From the NCBI GenBank assembly GCA_018432645.1, contig JAHDSP010000242.1, positions 1 through 5,991 on the forward strand: a DNA stretch of 5,991 nucleotides. Direction: 5' to 3'. The notes under the pieces are model-generated. The model ran no database searches. It saw nothing but the letters and a program-made list of their open reading frames with translations, and was not told where the DNA came from. Each line of letters begins with the position of its first letter. The stretch's first letter is position 1. Shown here in pieces: positions 1 to 5,991 of the stretch. The position numbers were made by a program, and so were the translations under genes. The DNA comes from Bacteroidales bacterium. GTDB taxonomy: Bacteria; Bacteroidota; Bacteroidia; Bacteroidales; DTU049.

Positions 1-1022
1 CCAATTTTCAGCTCTATCAATAACCAATTAGGACAGTTTACTAAATCATTATTGTAAACTGTTCTATCGTGCACTGGTGAAGGTAATCTATTATATAATC
101 CAGCAATATATGTACCTGGATAATGCTCATCTACTTGCATTCTACTGCCAACAAAAGCTCCTCTAGTCGCAAAATATCCATTTCCTGTAGTAGTTAAAGA
201 CTCTCTAAGCATTTCTTCCTTTTTATCATAATTATAATATGTAAGATGCCAAGCTTTTTCATTTATACCATTAGCAAACCAATCTTCTATTTGTTCCCAA
301 GTAAGTTCACTGAGGTCATTAACAACTATATCGGCGCCATTCTCTTTTAGCAAGTCAGGAGCTGTCCTACGAGCTACACCTACTACCAAAGCAAAATTAC
401 CATTTTTACCAGCTTCTACACCAGAGATAGCATCTTCGAAAATCATACATTCAGTAGGATATAAACCCAATTGATGAGCAGCTGTTTCGAAAATATCTGG
501 ATTTGGTTTACCTTTTAAACCTAATTGCTCTGATACTATACCATCTACAATAGTATCAAATAAGTTTTCTAATCCTGCATTTTCTAAAATCAATGAGCTA
601 TTTTTACTAGAAGTTGCCAAGCCTACTTTAATATTTTGTTGTTTTAATTTATTAATAAATTCTATTGTTGATTCGAATACTTCCACGCCTTTTTCTCTGA
701 TAAGTGTTTGAAATAATTCATTTTTTTTATTTCCTATACCACAAATTGTTTCTTTGTCAGGGCTATCGTCTGGATGTCCGAAGGGTATATTTATCTTACG
801 AGATTCTAAAAAAGATTTTACACCTTCGTATCTAGGTTTACCATCTACATAGTTAGGATAATCTAATTCATAAGAAAAAGGTTCTAATATTAAGCCATTT
901 ACTTTTGAAAATTTTTCTAAAAAATCATCAAAAGTTTTTTTCCATGCTTCGCGATGTAGCTTTGCACTAGCAGTTACTACACCATCTAGATCAAAAATTG
1001 CTCCTTTACATAATTCATTCAT
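1..1022 (-). CDS. beta-phosphoglucomutase-type HAD domain fused to GH65 disaccharide phosphorylase (partial, 3' end off the window)
   Basis: The first 340 codons are visible and the gene continues beyond the left edge. Residues 7-245 are a beta-phosphoglucomutase-type HAD domain: motif I FDLDGVV with Asp11 and Asp13, a cap His23 spaced from Asp11 like His20 from Asp8 in lactococcal beta-PGM, motif II LATSSKN (135-141), motif III Lys172 in GKPNPDIF, and motif IV FEDAISG with Glu196/Asp197. The cap carries the longer insert (DYPNYVDGKPRYEGV, then GIGNKKN) that I recall from mycobacterial Rv3400-type proteins. From about residue 257 (AWHLTYYNYD, then TTTGNGYFATRGAF, DEHYPGTYIAGLYNR) it reads as the N-terminal domain of glycoside hydrolase family 65. 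The inferred role is cytosolic: phosphorolysis of an alpha-glucoside, probably trehalose, to beta-glucose-1-phosphate, which the HAD half converts to glucose-6-phosphate. The GH65 catalytic core is outside the window, so the substrate cannot be read. The start is 4 nt after the upstream stop, without a Shine-Dalgarno sequence, so translational coupling is likely. Confidence 0.9.
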   Translation of the reverse strand, partial: MNELCKGAIFDLDGVVTASAKLHREAWKKTFDDFLEKFSKVNGLILEPFSYELDYPNYVDGKPRYEGVKSFLESRKINIPFGHPDDSPDKETICGIGNKKNELFQTLIREKGVEVFESTIEFINKLKQQNIKVGLATSSKNSSLILENAGLENLFDTIVDGIVSEQLGLKGKPNPDIFETAAHQLGLYPTECMIFEDAISGVEAGKNGNFALVVGVARRTAPDLLKENGADIVVNDLSELTWEQIEDWFANGINEKAWHLTYYNYDKKEEMLRESLTTTGNGYFATRGAFVGSRMQVDEHYPGTYIAGLYNRLPSPVHDRTVYNNDLVNCPNWLLIELKI

Positions 1023-1026
1023 AATA

Positions 1027-2229
1027 TTATTTATTAATTTCATTTAATAGCGTTATTAAAATATCTGGTGAACTAACAAAATATGAATTAGCACATATAT
1101 TATTTATACTTTCTTTGAGATTATCATCATTAGTTACAAATATAGCAGCTACATTGTTTGTTTTTTTTATCGTAGTAGTTAGCATAGGTATATCTGATTT
1201 AGTATCTCCACATATTATAGCACCTAGTTTATTAATGTTAAGTGGTATATTTCTATCTAAAAATTCGACTCCATCACCTTTATCGAAATCTTTGAGTTCA
1301 TTATCTTCATTATTAATATTTAGGATGATTTCAATATCTAATCCCGTATCTTCTATACTTAAATATTTTTTATTTGGATCTATATAATTAACTAAATTAA
1401 TAATTTGATTAAAAAAACTTTCAGAAATATCAGGTGGTATTGAATTATAAATATCTTGACGAGCAATGGTAGTTTGACCAAATTTTTTTTGAAATCCAGA
1501 GCCTATAAGTGAAAAAATCTGATACTCTTCATTATTAAGTAAATTATCAATTTCATTATTTAGTTTGTCCAATATTTTTTGTTTTTCAGAATCTATTGAT
1601 AAATAATGTTCATTGTTATTTTTATCAAGATATTCTCTACCTTTAGAACCTGCATAAATAAAAAGATTGTCTGGTGATACACTCATATCTAATAGACCAA
1701 CATTTTTGAGAGGTGCTGATGTTAAAATTACTGTATTTTCAGCAGAGTAGATAGCATATCTAGACAAAAATACAGCATTATAAATAGATTGAATAGAAGA
1801 ATTATATCGCCCACAGTAATTATTTACCGTACCATCTCTATCAGATATTAGATTTTTAAATTTATTATTAGCTAAAAAATCTTTACCATCAGCTATTTGC
1901 TTAAAAAAATTAGGATTTAAGATAGATAAATATTCATAAAAATCTTGTTCTTTATGCAAAAGATAGTAAATATCTTTTTGTAATTCGCTAATCTCATAAA
2001 ATAAATTAAGTTTCACTTGAGTATTGTGATGATTAATGATTTTCTCATATTGATTGCCAGGTAAATTATTTAAGATTTCTAAAGCTTCTTTTAGTAAATC
2101 AATCATTTCTGAATTACAAATCTTGTTATTTAAAATATCATTTACTATTAATTTTTTAATATCTCTCGTATAAAACATTAGACTATAAAAATCATTCAAA
2201 GAATTAATATTCAAATATTTTATATCCAT
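1027..2229 (-). CDS. HAD-superfamily sugar-phosphate phosphatase-like protein, substrate unknown
   Basis: This 400-residue soluble protein has no signal peptide or membrane segment. Residues 1-120 are a helix-rich, Lys/Asn-rich extension with no motif I recognise. The HAD core follows: motif I SDRDGTV (129-135, nucleophile Asp130 and acid/base Asp132), motif II ILTSAP (168-173), a likely motif III Lys318 in DKGDGVEFL (317-324), and motif IV CGDTKSDIPM (340-349, Asp342 and Asp346). The stretch between motif II and Lys318 would be a type-IIB-like cap, as in trehalose-6-phosphate and sucrose-6-phosphate phosphatases. All catalytic positions are present, so it is probably active. It lies 26 nt after otsAB and 4 nt before the beta-PGM/GH65 gene, which points to a role in trehalose or related disaccharide-phosphate metabolism. 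It is not close in sequence to the OtsB domain of its neighbour, and mycobacterial OtsB2 also has an N-terminal extension. The exact substrate is unknown. No Shine-Dalgarno precedes the ATG at 2229. Confidence 0.85.
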   Translation of the reverse strand: MDIKYLNINSLNDFYSLMFYTRDIKKLIVNDILNNKICNSEMIDLLKEALEILNNLPGNQYEKIINHHNTQVKLNLFYEISELQKDIYYLLHKEQDFYEYLSILNPNFFKQIADGKDFLANNKFKNLISDRDGTVNNYCGRYNSSIQSIYNAVFLSRYAIYSAENTVILTSAPLKNVGLLDMSVSPDNLFIYAGSKGREYLDKNNNEHYLSIDSEKQKILDKLNNEIDNLLNNEEYQIFSLIGSGFQKKFGQTTIARQDIYNSIPPDISESFFNQIINLVNYIDPNKKYLSIEDTGLDIEIILNINNEDNELKDFDKGDGVEFLDRNIPLNINKLGAIICGDTKSDIPMLTTTIKKTNNVAAIFVTNDDNLKESINNICANSYFVSSPDILITLLNEINK

Positions 2230-2255
2230 AAAAAATAGTTTTTAATAAGGTTTGA

Positions 2256-4433
2256 TTATTTTAATTTTTTTAATAAACGAATTAATTTTTCTGAACTATC
2301 TATGTACCATTTAGCTTCTGTAGGTGTAAGTCCAACCTTGATGCTATATGAATTGTGTGGCAAAACTTCGAAAACGCTTTCATCAGTAATATCATCACCA
2401 GCAGCTAAAATAAAGTCCCAATTTTTTTCATCAAGCCAAAAAGACAAAGCTCTATCTTTATTGATACCTGCTTGTTTTATTTCAATAAATTTAGCCCCTT
2501 GTAATATGTTAAGATTCATATTAGTAGAAAGAGCCATATTTTTAAGAGTATTTTTTAATTCTATAGATCTAATATCAGCTAATTTTTTATTTACATTTTT
2601 ATAATTCCATACGATAGAAAATTCTTTTTGTTGAATAAAAGAACGAGGTGTACGATCTACATAGAATTCTATAATAGGTAATATTTTTGTCATCCAATCA
2701 GTATCCAATGGTTCTATATTTTCCCATTCTCCGTTACGTTTTATCAATGCTCCGTGTTCGGCAATCAATCCGACGTTAATATTTGCAAAATTTTGTTCTA
2801 AATCATATTTTTGCCTACCACTTAGAATAACAATTTTATTTTTAGGATTATTTGATAATTTTTTTAATAAATCTAATAATCCTTTATCGGGAGTATACCC
2901 CTCTAAATTCGAAGGGATTAGAGTACCATCTAAATCTAAAGCTAGTAGCCTATTACTGGCAATAGAATAATCTTGAACTATTTTATTAATAACTTCATTA
3001 TTTAAATATTTTGAAGTTAATTGATTTTGACGATTTTTTATATTATCTAAAGAGTCCATAAAATCTTCAGCCCATCTACGAACATTGTAGCGTTTCAATC
3101 TAAACTGCATTTGTTTATTTCTTCTTATTTGTTCATCTTCATTCATTTCTATAGCTTGATGGATAGCCTCTATCACTTCATTGGTATCATTAGGATTAAC
3201 GATGATAGCTTCACTCATTTCTTTAGCTGCTCCAGCCATTTCACTAAGTATTAGTACGCCTTTATCATTTGATTTAGTAGCGACAAACTCTTTAGCGATC
3301 AGATTCATACCATCTTTGATAGGTGTCACTAGAGCGATATCTGCCATATTATATAGAGCTGCCATGTTTTCTAAAGGAAATGAACGATAAAAATACCAGA
3401 TTGGATTCCAATCAAAAGTTCTATATTTACCATTTATCCTACCTACTAATTCATCTACTTCTTTTTTTAGCTGTTGATAATAATATACCTTTGTTCTCGA
3501 AGGAGCAGATACTTGAATTAAAGAAACTTTGCCTTGATATTCTGGATATTTGTCTAAAAATTGCTCAAAAGCTTCTAATCTTTGTATAATACCTTTAGTA
3601 TAGTCAAGTCTATCTACTGATAAAATTAATTTATATTTTCCCATACGTCTTCGTATCAGAGCCATATTTCTACGAACTTCATTTAATTCTATAGCATTAG
3701 CATATCTTTCATAATCAATGCCCATAGGGAAACTATCAACTTTTAAAATTCTATCATTAGTAATTATTTCACCAAGAGTGTGATCATAGCCTAATATATT
3801 ATAAACACTATCCAAAAAATTATGAACATAATCATAAATATGAAACCCTATCAAATCTGCTCCTAATAAACCTTCTAATATTTCTTTTCGCCACGGGATT
3901 AAGTGAAAAATCTCAAATGGTGGAAATGGAATATGTAGAAAAAAACTAATCTTAGCATCTGGTAGCTCTTTTCTGAGCATAGTAGGTAATAGCATCAGAT
4001 GATAATCATTAATCCATATATTATCATCTGGTTCAGCTATTTTTATAATAGCATCGCAAAATTTTTTATTTACTTTTTTGTAACATTCCCATTGTTTCTC
4101 ATCATAAATAACATATTGCGTAAAGCAATGAAATAATGGCCAGATAGTCCTATTGCAAAAACCATAATAATATTTATTTACTTCATTTTCAGTTAAAAAC
4201 AATGGAATATTAGAGTAGTCATTTTTTAATTTAATTTCTATATCATTTATTTTATTTTTGCTTAAATTATCTGAAGTGATGCCACACCACCCTAACCAAC
4301 TACTATCATAACTTTTATAAAATGAACCTAACCCAGTAGCTAATCCACCCACACTTGGTTTAATATTAAATGAATTCTTTCTCTGTTCTATAGATACAGG
4401 TAATCTATTAGAAACTACTAATAATCTACTCAT
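2256..4433 (-). CDS. otsAB: bifunctional trehalose-6-phosphate synthase/phosphatase (OtsA-OtsB fusion)
   Basis: One cytosolic polypeptide of 725 aa would make trehalose from UDP-glucose and glucose-6-phosphate through trehalose-6-phosphate. Residues 2-455 are a GT20 synthase. Numbered from the ATG at 4433, the residues matching E. coli OtsA are Arg10 (SNRLP), the GG pair near 29 ([10 protein letters not shown]), Asp143 (NDYHL), His167 (FLHIPFP), Arg275 and Lys280 (VDRLDYTKG), Asp374 (KDGMNL) and Glu382 (KEF). The spacings between the matched residues from Asp143 to Lys280 and from Asp374 to Glu382 are the same as in E. coli. After a short linker, residues 495-720 are an HAD phosphatase: motif I LDLDGTL (Asp500, Asp502), ILSGR with Ser538, EHGA (559-562), [12 protein letters not shown] for the lysine motif, and AGDDITDE (Asp680, Asp681, Asp684). 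Both halves look intact. I chose ATG at 4433 because the family begins [12 protein letters not shown]. An in-frame GTG at 4436 adds one residue. There is no Shine-Dalgarno. It is first of three co-oriented genes. Confidence 0.96.
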   Translation of the reverse strand: MSRLLVVSNRLPVSIEQRKNSFNIKPSVGGLATGLGSFYKSYDSSWLGWCGITSDNLSKNKINDIEIKLKNDYSNIPLFLTENEVNKYYYGFCNRTIWPLFHCFTQYVIYDEKQWECYKKVNKKFCDAIIKIAEPDDNIWINDYHLMLLPTMLRKELPDAKISFFLHIPFPPFEIFHLIPWRKEILEGLLGADLIGFHIYDYVHNFLDSVYNILGYDHTLGEIITNDRILKVDSFPMGIDYERYANAIELNEVRRNMALIRRRMGKYKLILSVDRLDYTKGIIQRLEAFEQFLDKYPEYQGKVSLIQVSAPSRTKVYYYQQLKKEVDELVGRINGKYRTFDWNPIWYFYRSFPLENMAALYNMADIALVTPIKDGMNLIAKEFVATKSNDKGVLILSEMAGAAKEMSEAIIVNPNDTNEVIEAIHQAIEMNEDEQIRRNKQMQFRLKRYNVRRWAEDFMDSLDNIKNRQNQLTSKYLNNEVINKIVQDYSIASNRLLALDLDGTLIPSNLEGYTPDKGLLDLLKKLSNNPKNKIVILSGRQKYDLEQNFANINVGLIAEHGALIKRNGEWENIEPLDTDWMTKILPIIEFYVDRTPRSFIQQKEFSIVWNYKNVNKKLADIRSIELKNTLKNMALSTNMNLNILQGAKFIEIKQAGINKDRALSFWLDEKNWDFILAAGDDITDESVFEVLPHNSYSIKVGLTPTEAKWYIDSSEKLIRLLKKLK

Positions 4434-4462
4434 CACACATATTTTTATCTATTTATATAATA

Positions 4463-4495
4463 CAAATTTACAAAATTATTATTAAAAAGACCCAA
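4463..4495 (-). promoter_or_regulatory. candidate Bacteroidota-type promoter for the otsAB cluster
   Basis: Read on the minus strand, TAAATTTG (4470 to 4463) fits the TAnnTTTG -7 box of Bacteroidota. A TTG at 4495-4493 lies 22 nt upstream, in the range expected for the -33 element. Transcription would begin near 4457, leaving a leader of about 20-25 nt before the ATG at 4433. TATTAT at 4462-4457 could instead serve as a conventional -10, but I see no good -35 for it. Such short motifs arise often by chance in A/T-rich DNA. Confidence 0.35.
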
Positions 4496-4528
4496 TAAAG
4501 GGAAATTTAATAAATAAAGTTTATAAGA

Positions 4529-4558
4529 GTTTATTAGTGTAAACCTATCCATTACACT
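4529..4558. repeat. two overlapping, mutually exclusive inverted repeats
   Basis: AGTGTAA at 4536-4542 pairs perfectly with TTACACT at 4552-4558 across a 9-nt loop. GTTTA at 4529-4533 pairs with TAAAC at 4540-4544 across a 6-nt loop. The two share bases 4540-4542, so only one can form in RNA at a time. The 7-bp dyad has the size of a transcription factor operator, which is the simpler reading. No regulator gene is visible in the window to assign it to. Confidence 0.4.
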
Positions 4559-4569
4559 CTCTAACTACC

Positions 4570-4646
4570 AATATCACAGTCACCTCGTTATAAAAAAGTG
4601 CTTAGAGTTTAGACTTTTAGTTACGCATCAAAGCGGGGTTGATATT
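4570..4646 (+). repeat. nested inverted repeats, possible structured RNA
   Basis: AATATCA at 4570-4576 is complementary to TGATATT at 4640-4646. Directly inside, after a 5-nt bulge at 4577-4581, ACCTCGTT (4582-4589) pairs with AGCGGGGT (4632-4639) using two G-U pairs. A further small hairpin, AAAAGT (4594-4599) with ACTTTT (4613-4618), lies within. The two G-U pairs would become A-C mismatches in a minus-strand transcript, so any RNA fold is on the plus strand, towards tnaA. I do not recognise a known RNA family. Whether it is transcribed is unknown. Confidence 0.35.
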
Positions 4647-4668
4647 CTAGATGCTTTATTCCATATGT

Positions 4669-4683
4669 TATTTTTGGTATAAT
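4669..4683 (+). promoter_or_regulatory. candidate promoter for tnaA (extended -10, overlapping a TAnnTTTG box)
   Basis: TGGTATAAT at 4675-4683 is a perfect extended -10 for a sigma-70-type polymerase. TATTTTTG at 4669-4676 overlaps it and fits the Bacteroidota -7 box. No good -35 is seen at the standard distance (TTTATT at 4655-4660), and the nearest TTG (4639-4641) is 27 nt above the TAnnTTTG box, a little far. Either reading puts the start of transcription near 4683-4691, about 30 nt before the tnaA ATG. A promoter here would exclude the repeats at 4529-4657 from the mRNA. Confidence 0.4.
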
Positions 4684-4719
4684 TCCATTTTTAAATTAAT
4701 TTTGCAAAAAAATATTTTT

Positions 4720-5991
4720 ATGAAAGATGTATTTTTTGAGCCCTACAAAATCAAAATGGTAGAGCCTATTAAGATGAGTTCTAGAGATGAACGAGAACAA
4801 TGGATTAAAGAAGCTCATTATAATTTATTTAGTTTACCAGCAGAGCAAACTATAATAGATTTACTAACAGATAGTGGCACTGGAGCTATGAGCGATAGAC
4901 AGTGGGCAGCATTAATGTTAGGTGATGAGAGTTATGCTGGAGCTTCTTCATATTATAATTTAAAAAATGCTATTGAAAAAATTCTTGGATTTCCATATTT
5001 CATGCCTACACATCAAGGAAGAGCTGCAGAGAATGTATTGTTTTCTGTACTCATAAAAGCTGGTGATGTAATACCTGGTAATAGTCATTTCGATACTACA
5101 AAAGGGCATATAGAATATAGACAAGCTACAGCAATAGATTGTACTATAGATGAAGCTTTTGATACTGACATTATACATCCTTTCAAAGGGAATGTTGATA
5201 TTAATAAATTGGTAAAAGTATTAGAAACTAATGAAGCATCAAAGATTCCTTTTATCATAATTACTATTACTAATAATACTGCGGGCGGACAACCTGTAAG
5301 TATGGAAAATCTAAAACAAGTTCGAGAAGTAGCAAATAAATTTAATAAATTAGTGGTCATAGATGGTGCTAGATTTGCCGAAAATGCATATTTTATTAAA
5401 ACTAGAGAAAAAGGTTATGAAAATAAAACTATTAAAGAAATTACAAAAGAAATGCTATCTTATGCAGATATCATGACTATGAGTGCTAAAAAAGATGGTT
5501 TAGTAAATATAGGAGGCTTTATTGCTATGAGAGATAAAAAAATCTGGGAAGCTACAAGTGTATTTAACATAATGTATGAAGGTTATGTAACTTATGGTGG
5601 AATGGCAGGTAGAGATATGAATGCTCTTGCTATTGGACTGGATGAGTCTACAGAATTTACATATTTAGATTATCGAATCAAACAAGTAAAAATATTAGGT
5701 GATATTTTAGAAGAAGCTGGTATACCTTATCAAAAACCTGCTGGTGGTCATGCAATTTTTGTAGATGCTAAGAAATTTTTGCCTTATGTACCTAAAGAAG
5801 AATATATAGCTCAAACCTTAGCAGTAGAATTTTATTTAGAGGGTGGTGTACGTGGCGTAGAAATCGGTACTCTTTTAGCAGATAGAGATCCTATAACTAA
5901 AGAAGATCGTTATCCAGCACTAGAACTCGTGAGATTGACTATACCGAGAAGAGTATATTCTAATGATCATATGAGATATGTAGGTGAAGTA
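4720..5991 (+). CDS. tnaA: tryptophanase (tryptophan indole-lyase), partial, 3' end off the window
   Basis: This PLP-dependent beta-eliminating lyase converts L-tryptophan to indole, pyruvate and ammonia in the cytosol. 424 codons are present and roughly 35-40 C-terminal residues are missing. Visible family features are EPYKIKMVEP at the N-terminus, DLLTDSGTGAMSD (47-59), GDESYAG with Tyr72, THQGRAAEN (97-104), TAGGQPVSM, Asp215 and Arg218 in IDGARFAENAY, the PLP lysine Lys258 in MSAKKDGLVNIGG, EGYVTYGGMAGRDM, and Arg405 in RLTIPRR. Two positions separate it from tyrosine phenol-lyase: Asp125 in HFDTTKGH, where phenol-lyase has Thr124, and Ile382 in VEIG, where phenol-lyase has Arg381. The loop before HFDTT is short, lacking the extra dozen or so residues of the E. 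coli enzyme. The ATG at 4720 gives the family-typical N-terminus. An in-frame ATG at 4651 would add 23 hydrophobic residues and is less likely. The gene diverges from the trehalose cluster, and no functional link is evident. Confidence 0.95.
   Translation, partial: MKDVFFEPYKIKMVEPIKMSSRDEREQWIKEAHYNLFSLPAEQTIIDLLTDSGTGAMSDRQWAALMLGDESYAGASSYYNLKNAIEKILGFPYFMPTHQGRAAENVLFSVLIKAGDVIPGNSHFDTTKGHIEYRQATAIDCTIDEAFDTDIIHPFKGNVDINKLVKVLETNEASKIPFIIITITNNTAGGQPVSMENLKQVREVANKFNKLVVIDGARFAENAYFIKTREKGYENKTIKEITKEMLSYADIMTMSAKKDGLVNIGGFIAMRDKKIWEATSVFNIMYEGYVTYGGMAGRDMNALAIGLDESTEFTYLDYRIKQVKILGDILEEAGIPYQKPAGGHAIFVDAKKFLPYVPKEEYIAQTLAVEFYLEGGVRGVEIGTLLADRDPITKEDRYPALELVRLTIPRRVYSNDHMRYVGEV

Larger units (their letters stand above)
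4434..4719. other. divergent intergenic region between otsAB and tnaA
   Basis: This is the only non-coding stretch in the window, 286 bp, between two divergent starts, so it should carry the control sequences for both. The parts next to each gene (4441-4535 and 4655-4719) are very A/T rich. The middle, around 4555-4655, is noticeably more G/C rich and contains most of the inverted repeats described separately. I see no tRNA, no recognisable riboswitch consensus, no hairpin followed by a T tract, and no free-standing leader ORF longer than a handful of codons. Confidence 0.8.

Noticed and set aside
721..1168. Homopolymer tracts of eight T/A (721-728 and 1161-1168) as phase-variation sites
   Set aside because: Tracts of this length are expected in such A/T-rich coding DNA, and both genes are in frame through them.
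1115..1387. Plus-strand open frame of 90 codons with hydrophobic, Ser/Leu-rich translation
   Set aside because: It lies wholly antisense within the HAD phosphatase gene, over its motif IV region. The composition is what the reverse complement of Asn/Lys/Asp-rich coding gives.
2302..2604. Plus-strand open frame of 100 codons
   Set aside because: Antisense to the phosphatase domain of otsAB, whose motifs are intact across this stretch. No recognisable domain.
3181..3589. Two overlapping plus-strand open frames
   Set aside because: Both are antisense to the conserved GT20 catalytic region of otsAB and show no family features.
4530..4660. Rho-independent terminator in the intergenic region
   Set aside because: The genes on both sides diverge, so none ends here, and none of the hairpins is followed by a T tract on either strand.
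4960..5360. Two overlapping minus-strand open frames
   Set aside because: Both are antisense within tnaA, over strongly conserved enzyme sequence. They are shadow frames.
4720..5991. Identification as tyrosine phenol-lyase (tpl)
   Set aside because: The loop length fits, but the positions that set substrate choice are Asp125 and Ile382 (tryptophanase-like), not the Thr and Arg of phenol-lyase, and the HFDTTKGH and VEIGTLLADRDP segments match tryptophanase.
1..5991. Recoded or mycoplasma-like genetic code, suggested by the low G+C
   Set aside because: All tryptophans in the conserved motifs are TGG and no in-frame TGA is needed in any of the four genes.

Overview
The window is AT-rich throughout (about 30% G+C by eye) and densely coded. 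It holds three genes on the minus strand and one on the plus strand, diverging from a single intergenic region of about 290 bp (4434-4719). All reading frames use TGG for Trp and have no in-frame TGA, so the standard bacterial code applies. None of the four start codons has a recognisable Shine-Dalgarno sequence, and the otsAB start is preceded by a TAnnTTTG box. Together with a fused OtsA-OtsB of about 725 aa and a compact tryptophanase, this suggests a low-GC member of the Bacteroidota. That assignment is an inference from remembered family features, not a database match.

Minus strand (4433 down to 1): a tight trehalose cluster. First comes a bifunctional trehalose-6-phosphate synthase/phosphatase (otsAB, 2256-4433). 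After 26 nt comes a 400-residue HAD phosphatase-like protein of unknown substrate (1027-2229). After only 4 nt comes the start of a large fusion protein (1-1022, running off the left edge), with an N-terminal beta-phosphoglucomutase-type HAD domain and the beginning of a GH65 disaccharide phosphorylase domain. OtsAB would make trehalose from UDP-glucose and glucose-6-phosphate. The fusion protein would cleave an alpha-glucoside such as trehalose with phosphate and turn the resulting beta-glucose-1-phosphate into glucose-6-phosphate. The cluster therefore looks able both to build and to recycle trehalose.

Plus strand (4720 to the right edge): tryptophanase (tnaA), a PLP enzyme splitting tryptophan into indole, pyruvate and ammonia. 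About 424 residues are present and the C-terminus lies outside the window.

The intergenic region holds candidate promoters for both directions and a cluster of inverted repeats at 4529-4657 that could fold as RNA. An ATG in frame with tnaA lies 23 codons upstream of the expected start. The repeat cluster and the 400-residue HAD protein are the parts least explained by known systems. I found no mobile element, CRISPR array, tRNA or rRNA.
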